The position numbers were made by a program, and so were the translations under genes. The notes below the pieces were generated by a model that was given only the letters and a program-made list of their open reading frames with translations, did no database searches and was not told the DNA's origin. Positions 45,601-57,009 of a stretch of DNA of 64,000 nt are shown piece after piece. Each line of letters starts with the position of its first letter. Position 1 is the first letter of the stretch. This stretch comes from Antedon mediterranea. Taxonomy: Eukaryota; Echinodermata; Crinoidea; Comatulida; Antedonidae. The stretch covers positions 17,102,932 through 17,166,931 of the forward strand of contig NC_092679.1 of assembly GCF_964355755.1 (NCBI RefSeq), written 5' to 3'.

Positions 45601-48600
45601 AGTATAGCTTATTCATACAACACGTCGTATAAAGCAAAGCCATGACAAAAACCCGCTATTACTCTGTAATTTAGTTAGTGCCCTTTAGTTTCTTTTCTTT
45701 GCTTTGTTGATTCCTCACACTGCATTAGTTTGTTTTTAAATTGTTTTATTACAAACACAAATACCATGGTGGTGGTGGTGGTGGTGGGGGGTATATTCAG
45801 GAAGGCAATGGGATCAAACAACCTCTATAATATTAAAGTATCAAAAAGTATTGTATGATCATTCTGATGGATTTTGTTTATTTTTACTGGTTGTTTTTTA
45901 AATTAGTAGAATACTGTATGGTCAGTTATTCAGTTCCAGATTCAGTTATAAAATTTGTTTTTAGAAATAAGTATGACGGAGTGATTATCAATCATCCTGA
46001 TGGAACGAATCTTTACAAAGGCGTTCCTAAAGACTATACTGGCTTGGTATGTATTTAATTATTTTCTTTTATTACATTAATTTAATCTTTTTAAATTAAG
46101 ATTTGTTTACATGTACTGTATAAAAACAGGGGTCCAGATATGGCTTGTGCACACTGTAAAGAACGCATACTGTAGCATCATTTGTGATGAGGTTTTCTGA
46201 TTCAAATTCAGCCCCTGATGATTACAGCAGTGGTAAGGAATTTTTGGCGTTTACCTGGGGACGGTTAAGCTTGTATTTACATTTTTTTGACGACGATTAC
46301 TATTTGTACACGCATTTAAAATTCATTGTGATTTCTCCGACGACACAAAATCTTGAGTCTAGTTAGCTGGGGCAACATTTTTCATTTTGGCATAGTCCTA
46401 CTTTCTCCTCTACTGCTTACACATATTTTTAACTTTTAGTATGGGCAGTTCATTACAATTTGTTTTGTTTTTTTTGCCTATTTAATTTTAGTGCGTCGGG
46501 CTCTTATCAGTTGATCTCAATCTGCTCCCTAACACAGTGGTGAACCATGTTGGGTCGTTCCACTTTACTAGGAGGTAACTTTCAGACAGTTAACAAAAGC
46601 TTTTAATAAAAGAAAACAAAACAATACAATAGGTACAAAAGAACAATGTTAGAGAACTATTTATTAGGAGACTACTCCCATTAAAATAACTATGGTACAT
46701 TAACAATAAGTATTGTGTAGAAAAAAAAAGCCCAAAAGGGCGGAGGCTGATACAGAAGGTAATAATAGAATATCATACTGAACTACGCCCGATAGGTAAT
46801 CTGTTCCATAGGCATAGTGCGTACACTTAATCTGTTAAATATTAAATTATTTCTATTTTTGTAGCAATCTTCAAATATTGCACAAACAAATAAAAGTAAT
46901 AATAATTTTAGTAGTATACAATTCATTGAAAAATCACCAAAACAAATTTAAAGTGCAGTATAACGGTATGTAAATGCTAACTAGTACAATATGAATATAT
47001 TATATATATTACATAGAGATACTAATAATATAATATTAATTTGACATTAGAAAACAGAAAGGGAAACCATATAGGTCAAATTCAACGTTTTGTGCTACAA
47101 TCCTTTTCCTATTAGTAAAATGGACGAGTCCGCCAATACGGCAAAAGCACGCTGGTGGTTTTCAAATAAACCAAGTGTTTTAAAACTACTTATATAAAAA
47201 AATCTGTTGCCTTATCTTAAATACATTACATTACAAATAAGGGATAATAAACTCTTAACTTTCGTGAAAAAATAAAGCGTTTTGGATAAGTAGTTTTTCA
47301 GCAACTGTAATTCTAGTTGTAACGTTACGTTCTGACTGCTCAGGAAAGGTTGGACGACTTCGAACATTTTCGCCTATCCTTTAACACTAGCCGGTCACTG
47401 ACAAACCAAAACACTGCTTCAAAAAAGGGGCTGTGCCGACGAAGTATCTGAACCAATCACATTTTACTTTAGGTCATTAGAAAGCTTGATTGATTAGCTT
47501 TTGCATGGTGGAACAGCCAATATCATTGGATAACTAGGTCAAACGTTATGAACGTTTTTGTAAAGATCTCAACAAATTGGCAAAACAAGCCTATTCTTTA
47601 ACACAGGGCAATTTTCAAATCGTCTAACTTTAAAAATCAATGCCGACGACGTTTTAAGTTTTTTTAAATTAAAAATAACATGACATCGTAGGTACTTAAT
47701 TAGGCATTACAATGTCGAAACAGCCATAAAAATCGGTCAATTAATAACAAAGTTACATTGAAAAAACCTAAAAAAAATAGCTGTTTTTCGGTGATTTCGT
47801 GCCGTTTAGCGGAAATCGCCCGGATTTTTGGGTACATAAAACAAATTGTAATGCTCTCTTTTCATATTAATATTATTATTATAGTAGCATTGATTTTGTT
47901 TAGGATGTGACTCCAACAAACTTTCTGAATATTCTTCAAGGGAAAAAATCAGAAATGGCATGTATAGGTAGTGGCAAAGTTATAGACAGGTAATATCACA
48001 CGATTTTTATATTTCAGATTTTTTTTCCCAATTGGAAAAGTTACAGTACATGGATTGAGCTTTTGATTTTCAATGAGCATGAAACAAAAATTATGAATAT
48101 TCTCGCATTTATGTTATTAATATTTATAACACACCTGAGTAGATTCTTTCTTTTTTTATTTGATTGGCGGAGTGGGTATGGCATAATATTCAACAGAATA
48201 CTCCAATGAATTCATACGTCACCAATTTTGTTATATGTAAATGCAATTTTGTTAAATTAAATACAAGTTGAATTCTGTTATGTACTATCATTTGTTACTT
48301 ACAATCAGGCTGAGCAACCACGCAAGACACAAAGATCAATTTCGAAAAAGAATGGGAAAATAATATGTGGAGGTGCAGCATTTATGGAGTATATTTACAT
48401 CCCGTGTCAAAATGTCACAACTTATCGCAGTTTTAGCGGGTATTTTAACTATACTGGATGCTAAGCTCATCGCTAAAGGGGATCCCTACAGTACTGTACC
48501 TTAGTTTGATGACAAATAAAAATCCTATTTTCACCTCATGAAATATATTGCTTGCAGTCGTAAATATACATTATTTGTATACTACTGCACAGTGAGTCAA

Positions 48601-51600
48601 CTTTCTGAAACTACAGAGCCAGCTTCTTTTACTAATCACTAATAAATAACACTACTATACTATTACTGTTATTATATCATGATGGTATAGTACTCCTAAA
48701 TGTAATGTTAAGTGTGATTAAAATGATTTTATTTTTATTATTTCATGTTTAGTGGACCCGAAGATAACGTTTTTGTGTATTATACGGGGGACGGGGAAAG
48801 CGGATCCATTTCCTTTCCATATCAGGAATGGGTAAGCATTGCTTAATACATTATCTGGAAATATAAACAATGAAAACTAATTAGTAATAGTCAAATTGGA
48901 TGAAACAATTTTCCTGAATCCTTGGATTTGTTAAATAATTTATCATTGGGCTATGCGATGCAATTTATCGCAATCTACTGGTTGCCAGAAGACAAATTGA
49001 AGTGGATGAATTTGAGAGTTTCAAAGAGTTAGAGTAGACTAGAAGCCTAAAACTAATATCCAATATTATTAGTAATATAGTACTACTAAAATAATTGTTA
49101 CCAAATTAAATTATTATTATTACAGAAAATATAATTATCACTATAATAAAATATTATTTTTACTTGTTAACTGCTGTTAGTGTTAGCTTGGCCGCGGCCA
49201 TTCCGGAGTCCACATTTCAAACTTATTGTCACAAAAGTAATTTTTATTCAGCCTCTGTGTACAGGATCGCAACGAAGGTCATTCAATTACTGAAGCAGGC
49301 AGTCAGAGATAAGCTATGGACTAGTCCATTTCCAGAGGGGGTTAATTAATGCGATGTGCATTTTTCATAGAAAGTGAACATACAAAACATACTATGTATT
49401 ATAAAGTATTCCCTCTAAATTAAACATTTTACAGTATTATTAGAGCATTGCTATAATTTAAATTCATTTAACACAACCACCACTTTACGCTAGCTGCACA
49501 TCCCCGCTCCGGTCTATCCGGTCAACATGGACTGTTCCAAACCTCATAAAAACCCCGATGAACGCTACACAACAGCAGAGGGCTTTGATTGACTAGCATT
49601 TTTAACATACGATTATACAAACAATATACAAGTACACTCAACGATACTTTATCTACAAGTTAATGAAAGCTATATTATACCTACTTAAAATCCAAAAAAG
49701 TAGAAAGAAAACGAAGTATAAATAAGGATAATCAAGTGATAATGTCAGCATAAATACGGACGTAAAACGAGGATTTCAAAATAGCGCGTGTATAAAAGGA
49801 TACAACCAGAATCTTTTGAGAAATCTGACGAGCGAATTCGACGAATCAGAGGCGGTTTCTTAGATATGTTAATCAGAATTAAATAAGGAATCGTTTGCAG
49901 GAACTCCGGTGAAATTCGTAGCCCAATAACGTATTCTACTGAGTTGATTTTGTGAACAAAATTCGCTATAATATCCATACGATGTTTCCGGTTTCACGCA
50001 GTGAAAATGGGCGATAGGCACTCGCGTTCTTTCGTTGTCCGGAAAAATTACTATCATATTTGTAAAAAAATATATATCATTTAAAAGAATATTAAATTTC
50101 CAAACAAATGGAGCAAACTCTGGTGAAAATCGGACCATAGTAAGTGGGTCAAATAATACGAAATATGCTCCAAAACGCTGATTCTCTGTGTTTTCGGTAG
50201 CGGTTGGGGCGTATTGAGCGAATTTTGACACCAAAATAAGTTTGTAATGATTGAATTACTTGGGAGCATACTGTAGTGCCATAGGATAGGAGCTTAGCAA
50301 CATGCAGATCTGCAGTATCTTGCGCAGAGTAGATTATGCGCTATATATCTTTGCTTGACAGTGTAAACAATTTACTGCGGGTCAATTTTATGTGGGTTTT
50401 TTTTTTTAGCTAAAGAAATCTGAATTGAATGAAGCATTGACTTATATGCACAAGGCAATGAAGTATGCAAAGGTATCTGTATTTTAATATATTTCTGAAA
50501 TGTATAATTATTATATTAATATTTGAAGTTTCAATAGCTTATTCAATAAATCTAACATCAAGAAACTTCATCAGGAATAAAAAAATTAAAATAAAATTTA
50601 CACTAGTACAGTGTATACTGTATAGAAAAATGGAAACCATGTAATTGTGCAGACATTACACCCTTAGCAACTTCCTTCCACAACAATATTTTCGAACACC
50701 TGGGAACGCCTAATTGCATAATATAATATCCTCTGTACATATTTTATTGTTCTGTGTATTTTACTTCATGTTTTAACATTTTACTGATTATAATATATTT
50801 TTATATTATGTTGCCATGAGAAAAACCAATTTCAGATCTTTCGTTGACAAACTATTTGACAATAAAAATAATTATCTTGTATCTTGTATAGAAAACCTAA
50901 ACAATTATACTTTTTTTTCACCATATTGACACCACTAAGTTTTTGCTCTTTCAGATGCTATTTTATTTGGATGCAGATTTTGGTGATTCAATGTTTGCCA
51001 ATCTTTCATCTTCAATAAATGTCTTTGCCACTGCTCCTACTGTACGTCAATATGCCTTTTACTACAACAGCACCCTACACGCGTACTTGGGTACTCTGTA
51101 TGGTGTCAGTTGGATGGAAGACTCTGATACGGTTAGTGAAATGAATGAATACATCATGAAAAAAAATATTAAAGGGAAGGATAATTTGTTATCATTGTCA
51201 TATTATTATTTAGAACGACCTTGGTCAAGAAACCTTAGACCATCAATTTGATATAATGCGTAAAAGAATGTATAACCGCCGCGCAAAGAAGTTTCGGACC
51301 GAGAAGTTTGGGGACGAGAAGATGGGTCACCTTAAAGTTGGAGATTTCCAAGGACATGCTGGTAAATCATTACCTTGTGTGGTTTCTACTGACGTAAGTA
51401 AAAGTATCAATATCAATGTTATAAATCACAGTGAACCTACAGTAGCCCATCATACCATTCTCATTGACAATTACCCAAAGGGTCTGTTGAATCGGTGACG
51501 ATTCGACCTGGAGACGATTCAGCCCATTCAACCAACAATGATTGTTAAATTACATTTTTTAGGTATTTATCAAGTTATTATTTAGGTGTTTAAACTACTC

Positions 51601-52537
51601 TTTAATAACATATGATATTGCCAATTTATGTTGATATACAGTATATAATAAGATATATAAAATAAATTACTAAAAAAACTTAATTTTTTATGCAAATATT
51701 ATTTCTTTTTGTGCACTTGCTAAACGGCCAAGAGAGGGTGTAATTTGTTTACATCATTCACGTAGCTAAAAAATGATAATTTTCGGCCATGTTTTAGGCA
51801 TATTTAAAAAATATTTTATTGCATCATTATCCCTAGTACCCGTGTAGTAATACTATCCTATAGTCTCTCTGAGAAAAAGTCTTATAAAATACATATCAAA
51901 GCCGATAAATATAAGTGGGCCGAATTGACCTGTGCATAAGTATAGCTCGTTGTGATTTCATTTTAAAACTTGCAAAAGGCATATTGTTGCTTACAAATTC
52001 CGCAGGAATACCATGTCTCGCGAATTCAAGATTGGAGCATCAACAGTATGATATTCTATTATTGTAAATCTGGCCAATATCAATGACATACTGATTAATG
52101 CACAGACATTATACTGTTTCTGACTTTCAATTGATTAGGCAAATTTTAAAATACATCCTAACAAAAAAAAGAAACATGTTCAGGCCTCTGCTTAAAACAC
52201 CATTTAGAATGCACACATAGTATCTACCAGCACATTTGTACAGTACCTATGGTTTGTTCTATTTCAGCATGAAGTCATGCCATCTCATGAAATACCAATG
52301 GCAATCCTCTATCGTAAGTTGAGCAAAGCAACCTCTGTAGAGCAATCGGAGGGAATCCAGGAGGAAATCCAGAAGAAGTTTGCAGCCATGAAACAAGTAA
52401 GCAACATACACTTTAGCAGAGAGAACAGGTCGCCATTTATGCAATTACTGTATTCTTATCACAGTATTTAACAAGTACATTTTATCATGCTATTGTAGTT
52501 ACACAGCGATATCTATAAAACATTGAAGATGTATTAG
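39677..52537 (+). CDS. legumain-like protein with both catalytic residues lost (LGM-B)
   Basis: Exons: 39677-39736, 45391-45488, 45965-46046, 47904-47989, 48753-48831, 50410-50472, 50955-51131, 51214-51393, 52268-52396, 52499-52537. They sum to 993 nt (330 residues plus stop), every junction GT-AG, no stop or shift. Intron positions and phases equal those of LGM-A. Exon 5 reads [10 protein letters not shown] where LGM-A has YFTDHGAPG (His to Asp); exon 7 reads LDADFGDSM for LEACESGSM (Cys to Asp). NYRHQ and WMEDSD of the substrate pocket remain. The first ATG gives no signal peptide, with an in-frame stop at 39653; an upstream exon may be missing. The prodomain stops after [12 protein letters not shown], losing most of the LSAM part. 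Likely a pseudoprotease or a very young pseudogene; open frames favour the former. Confidence 0.75.
39787..41130. repeat. probable element with repeated short hairpins, LGM-B intron 1
   Basis: AGGTGATCATTTAG...AATGATCACCT opens it and AATGATCACCTATAATTCG lies near the other border (41090). Three copies of a unit with GTTATCCGC...GCGGATAACTCC and TGTAACTGTCCTG occur at 39851-40020. Borders are uncertain. Confidence 0.45.
41857..42773. mobile_element. foldback element, family B (CCGGACC words)
   Basis: Ends CTGTCACG / inverted CGTGACAG. At 41865-42052 and 42665-42760 the words GGTCCGGCC, CCGGACC and TTTTGGC(C/T)GCCAAAA are iterated, many self-complementary. The middle is AT-rich and noncoding. 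It lies in LGM-B intron 1. Confidence 0.8.
42914..44952 (-). pseudogene. LINE with endonuclease end and reverse transcriptase, antisense in LGM-B intron 1
   Basis: Minus strand, in order: 44952-44125 holds the end of the AP endonuclease (LISDHYVVY) and the linker; 44011-43571 has RT fingers ([65 protein letters not shown]); 43535-43236 has [13 protein letters not shown] and the catalytic FMYADD; 43288-42914 has [15 protein letters not shown] and [13 protein letters not shown]. Several frameshifts separate the blocks. Jockey/CR1-like; lacks the 5' end. Confidence 0.9.
44965..45190. repeat. dispersed repeat shared with 55135-55320
   Basis: TCTCTTTTTGGCGCTCCATAG, AAATATTGAACATTGA and TCTAAGGTGTGGTATTCA recur in the same order at 55135-55320, inside element I. 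Nature unknown. Confidence 0.7.
46490..47880. other. LGM-B intron 3, nothing recognised
   Basis: No exon, SINE head or LINE protein seen. Confidence 0.4.
48753..48831 (+). CDS. LGM-B exon 5: catalytic His replaced
   Basis: Encodes (S)[19 protein letters not shown]...QEW. Compared with LGM-A, TDHG became TGDG and three nucleotides were gained in frame. Splice sites are catgtttag and TGG|gtaagc. Confidence 0.85.
48832..50409. other. LGM-B intron 5, nothing recognised
   Basis: The ORFs at 49164-49349 and 49869-50269 show no family resemblance and overlap each other on opposite or shifted frames. No repeat recognised. Confidence 0.4.
50955..51131 (+). CDS. LGM-B exon 7: catalytic Cys replaced
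   Basis: [20 protein letters not shown]: the E-A-C-E-S active-site motif became D-A-D-F-G. The exon is three codons shorter than in LGM-A, in frame. SSYAC became QYAFY. WMEDSD is kept. A new N-glycosylation sequon NST appears. Confidence 0.87.
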
Positions 52538-52816
52538 GTGGGGGTTGGGAAAGAACTATTAAGAATTATATTTACAGTATCATTACTTACTAGGTCATAC
52601 ACGTATAATTAATTCTCAATAAAAATTTCAATTTTAAATTTTAACTGTTCTTCATACTATACTACTGTATTACATGTAGTAGTATTATAGTTGTTACATG
52701 TTTTGATTTTATACACAAGGTATGCCCTACCAAATTCATAATTTACGGTTACAGTACTTGTGTAACAGTTTATAATGGTGTATACTAAATTTGATTTTCT
52801 TTTTTTCTATTTTCAG

Positions 52817-52853
52817 AATGCTAAGAGCAATTAACAACGTTTGCAAGAAGTAA
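52817..52853 (+). pseudogene. relic of legumain last exon after LGM-B
   Basis: After a good acceptor (tctattttcag) the sequence in the ancestral phase reads MLRAINNVCKK then stop, matching [10 protein letters not shown] of LGM-A exon 12. Exons 10 (after its first 12 codons) and 11 are not recognisable between 52538 and 52816. Confidence 0.75.
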
Positions 52854-53003
52854 ATAAGTAAAGTGTTACTGGATTGGAGGAAAATACCTCTTTCTAGACA
52901 CAGGACTATTTCTTAAAATAGCAGCAAACTAATAGCATTTTTTGGGTAATTAGAGGTTTATGTAGTATAGTATATACACAGAAGTTAATATCATTAAACT
53001 AAA

Positions 53004-53170
53004 TTAAAGACCCATTCCCTACAATTTGTGACATTTTGTAAAAATAATGCATATATATTACTTTAAAAACATTAAAACAGGTCATTCATTGTCTTAAATG
53101 TACATTTTGTGGTAAATTATGATAAAAAGAGAGAATGCACTACCTAAGTACTGTAGCTCGCGGTGAATGT
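53004..53170 (-). mobile_element. TTAA MITE fragment
   Basis: Starts TTAAAGACCCATTCCCTACA and matches one end of the 634-bp MITE family for about 165 bp, then diverges. Confidence 0.75.
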
Positions 53171-53819
53171 ACCTCATGTTTTATACACAGAAGTTAATTA
53201 ACTGTTCATTAATAACTTTGATATAAATAACTAAATAATGTTAGTTTAACTTTTAGAGGTTCATTTACAGTATTATACACAGAAGTTAACTAACTAAATT
53301 AATCACAGGAATTATTGCTAAAGCATAGTTTACTGATGAGATGAACCAATAGGGAATAACTCCCATACAATTCCTAATAAGTTTTTCATATGATAAATAA
53401 TATTATATTTGTTTTAATCAGATGTTTAGTATTATACAGTACATGGAATTTAAAATAAAATTAATCATGAATCAAAACACGAATTTAGATTGTTTAAAAC
53501 AATAGGAATTCCATAGGTTCCCTAAGTGTGATGATAATATAAAACTCAGAAACAAGTAAAAAGGGACTATTTGGTTTTGCTTCTGAACTTTTACCAATAA
53601 AGTAATAATCATTAGTAACTACACTAAGGTAATTATTAGTGAATTAAAGGATCAGCCAATATTTGATTGAAATATTAAAATATACTTTAATAAGTACAGT
53701 AAGAGTAACTTCCACCATGTATTTACATGATTTATATCATCATAACAGTATAGCTTTATATCACCATAGAGGAATTATCTTGAAATAATTCCATTTGGAT
53801 CCTAATATTAGTATAGAAT

Positions 53820-53942
53820 AGAAGAGAAATTTTTCTTTTTTGTTGATCCAATAGATTGAAAGTACCAAGTCGTTGTAAGTACCATTTTCAGTACTTTCGA
53901 TCTATTGGATCAATAAAAAGATAAAGATTTCTCTTTTCTATG
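53820..53942. repeat. inverted repeat of about 45-bp arms
   Basis: GTTGATCCAATAGATTGAAAG on the left pairs with CTTTCGATCTATTGGATCAA on the right, extended by AGAAATTTTTCTTTT / AAGATAAAGATTTCTCTTTT. A small foldback. Confidence 0.75.
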
Positions 53943-54560
53943 GAGGAATTACTTGCTTAATTTAAATGCTAAAAAAGATTAAATAAACCATACACTAGAG
54001 ACAATAAATTTTTACTTCTATACTTACAGTATCAAACCATCTAAAAAAAGATCTCATTTCTGGTAATAAGTCACATTTAAGGTTGAATTTAATTTAAATG
54101 AGGATAAAATGATGTATTAGCATTATTATCAACATTTATTTTCCTACCTGAAAATAACAATATAATGCATAATATTTTAACCCAGTGTTTTCGCATTTTA
54201 TATGGATTTATTACATCAATAAAGTTTTTTCATACTATTAAAATTGTTTTTATTTTTATTTATTAAACTTTACAAGCACTAGAGTACTTTGACTTGCAAC
54301 ATAGGCAGAAGTCACTGTATCCCAGGGTCTTAACTAACAGGACACAGATAACAAGCAGTTATACAGACCTGCCCGCCAGCTTACTCAGCAACTCGGTTTT
54401 CGGGGTTTCTTAAAAAAAGGACTCATCAATTCTTCTCCCGATTTAATTTTATATACTATTCAATCCACACATTATACTCCAATGATTTATGAATATATTT
54501 AATTCAGATCTTTGCTAACTACCTTCATGCGCGGTCCGAAAATAAACAAAAAAAGCTAAA

Positions 54561-54665
54561 ATGGCTATCGCAACGAATTTAGTTGAAACCAGGAAGTCGC
54601 AATGTGATGACTCACCAAAGCCGGAACTAAGTTTACCATGCCAATGTTTAAAAATCTACGGATGA
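54561..54665 (+). CDS. possible short first exon or chance ORF
   Basis: 34 codons starting MAIATNLVETRKSQCDD in good Kozak context (aaaATGG), with GGAAGT-type and CCGGAA (ETS-like) words close by. Not recognised; no downstream exon found. Could equally be chance. Confidence 0.15.
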   Translation: MAIATNLVETRKSQCDDSPKPELSLPCQCLKIYG

Positions 54666-54859
54666 AATCCAACATTTTGTTTTAAAATCCTTCATGATAT
54701 CTACCTATTAAAGAGAGAAGAATGGAACAACATCTGCTAAACTGTTGTAGAATACCTATCACGGTACACACAGAACAGCTTGGGTAAGTAACCGACAAGA
54801 GTTGGTGACAAGCGTTTTACATTGTGTCTACCTATTCCAGAAATAAGCACAATTTAGAG

Positions 54860-55508
54860 TGTTGACAAAGTGCGAGGCAGCGAGGCATGCCAAATATTTG
54901 TGCGAGGCATCATTTTATCATTTCCAAAAGTGCAAGGCATGCGAGGCATATAGTTTACAATTTCAAAAAGGTGCAAGGCATATCTTAACGTGCTATTATG
55001 CTATATTATAGGCATAATAATCAATTATTTATATTTGTATAATAATAGGCCTAGCGTATCTAAATAAATTTGTGTATACACTCCACCAAATAATACGTTA
55101 AATACATATAGATTCCACAGAGTTTTTAGCCCTCTAATTAATTTTTCTCTTTTGGCGTTCCATAAACCAAAATATTGAACATTGAGTGTACAGTATGCGA
55201 GAAAAACGTCTGTAAAATCACCAATTTAACGGATTTATTCTTCAATAAAGTAGGCCTACTAATTCTAAGGTGTGGTATTCAGGATAAAGCATGGTTAACA
55301 AATTTTGAAATAAAATACAATGCAGGTGCAAAAGGGAACTAGCCTAATAGCGGGCCTAGGCCTAAGCTACTTCAATTTCGGTGATTTCCTGCCTCGCAAT
55401 TTTGAGAAATGATAAAATGATGCCTTGCATTTTTTGATGATGGTAAAACGATGCCTCGCATAAATGTGTGACTTGCCACGCATGTCTCGCCGACTCGCAC
55501 TTTGTTAC
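54860..55508. mobile_element. foldback element, family I (GCGAGGCAT words)
   Basis: Ends TTGACAAAGTGCGAGGCAG and inverted CGACTCGCACTTTGTTA. GCGAGGCAT/GCAAGGCAT words occur at 54870-54975 and inverted at 55390-55500. The interior includes the dispersed repeat shared with 44965-45190. Confidence 0.8.
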
Positions 55509-56412
55509 TACCCCACAATTTATATATACAAGAAAAAAAAATAGAGGCTAAACGCCAATGGACACTAACAGGTGAATTGACACTTCTAACTAGCTCAGTT
55601 GATCATCAACAACTGTTTTTGTTTCCAAGCAAATCTTTTAAAATAGTAGGCCTACTATAGAAATATTTTAAACTGCATTCATAAATAAAATAAAAATGTC
55701 ACTGTAATAACCATTCAATTGCAAATTTATAATTTATTAACCAAACACAATGTTTGAAATGTTTTACATACAGAACTTTAATAAATATAACTTTTTTTTT
55801 TGTTTTTAGCAAAAATTTCTTTTCCAAACTTCTATAAATATATACTTCATATTGACAATAAATATCTAACATCAACTTACTTTAAATACTAAACATGGAA
55901 ACAACATTATCTTCAGTACAGTGCATTTGCTTTGAATGGACATGTGAATGAAACTACCGCCTTTTGCAACAAATATGAAATTCCAACAATCCTAAAAATG
56001 TTATTCCATTGTATACATATCGCCAAGACAACGGAAGGAATAGGTTCACGATATTTAAATCAAAATGTTCAAATTTGTGTGTATAGGCAAATTCTTGCTT
56101 TTTGGTGCAGCAAAGTGACATCAAGGCTTATTATTACAAACCGTTATTTAAATATTTTTGAAAATACATTCTAAATTCAAACTACATCATTTAATCAGGG
56201 AGATCTCACTGAATTAATGCCAATTATTAATATATTTTTTAAAGTTATATATTTGATTTTGAACAGTTGTGATATGTAAATCTAAGACCTGAATGTATTT
56301 TTTTAATTAATAAAAAATATTTAGCACAAATATTTCAAATAGCACTGTAGGTACAAAATAATACTTTGGATTTAATTCTATTATCACAGTAGTGTGACAA
56401 TTATTGCATAGT

Positions 56413-57009
56413 TCATTCTTCGCTTTGATACCAGTTTGGCACCAACTGTTCCTCCTCCTCTCTTGCTGTACATCTACGACGTTCAACCTCCATTCCAGGG
56501 ACTTCCCTTTCATCATCACTAACATTGACAGCTGCAAAATTTCCTCTAAGATCATCCAATAAAAGAGCATTTGAACTTGTGGCATAGTTTGTTCTAAAAA
56601 ATGAATGTTCACTGGTGGGGTCATCCGAATCCTTATAACAACCAGTTTGGTGGTTTGTGTGAATGGTTGTTGTTGCAGCATTAAGTTGATGTCGCAGCTG
56701 TGGGCTTCGTGGCGGGGATTTCACTACCATACTAGATGGTTTATTGCATTTCTGAAGAGTCTCCGACTCTTCCTCACTTTCATCGTTAAACAGATCTTGT
56801 AACGAACCGTCATAGATGGAAGTGACCACCGGTATGGATTCATGGGTTACTTGCAGATTTGGAACCAAACAATCATCATTTATGTATTCCTCAACATAGT
56901 ATCTTCCTGTCTTTTGGTTGGCAATTCTTTCATCAACATCATCTGGTAGTAAAGACTCAAAGCAGGTAAGGTCAACAGATTGAGATACTGCTGGTACAAA
57001 AGCAAACAT
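56413..57009 (-). CDS. acidic orphan protein, 198 codons
   Basis: Not recognised. The minus-strand ORF 57009-56413 is uninterrupted and far longer than expected by chance in this AT-rich DNA. It is acidic and low in hydrophobic stretches: DLTCFESLLPDDVDERI near the start, FNDESEEESETLQK and SPPRSPQLR in the middle, VSDDEREVPGMEVERRR near the end. There is no signal peptide or membrane segment; an intracellular, largely disordered protein is likely. An acceptor-like sequence (ttttttctgggcatttgtgaggcag) lies 7 bases before the ATG, suggesting an upstream noncoding exon, perhaps near the GC-richer stretch at 57530-57830. SPPRSP could be a phosphorylation site. The real gene may have further exons. 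Confidence 0.55.
   Translation of the reverse strand: MFAFVPAVSQSVDLTCFESLLPDDVDERIANQKTGRYYVEEYINDDCLVPNLQVTHESIPVVTSIYDGSLQDLFNDESEEESETLQKCNKPSSMVVKSPPRSPQLRHQLNAATTTIHTNHQTGCYKDSDDPTSEHSFFRTNYATSSNALLLDDLRGNFAAVNVSDDEREVPGMEVERRRCTAREEEEQLVPNWYQSEE

Noticed and set aside
49745-50269. Overlapping minus-strand ORFs of 62-121 codons
   Set aside because: They overlap each other in different frames, show no family motif, and lie in an intron of LGM-B.
55932-56174. 80-codon plus-strand ORF
   Set aside because: No recognisable family and no splice or promoter context; probably chance or the opposite strand of a 3' UTR.
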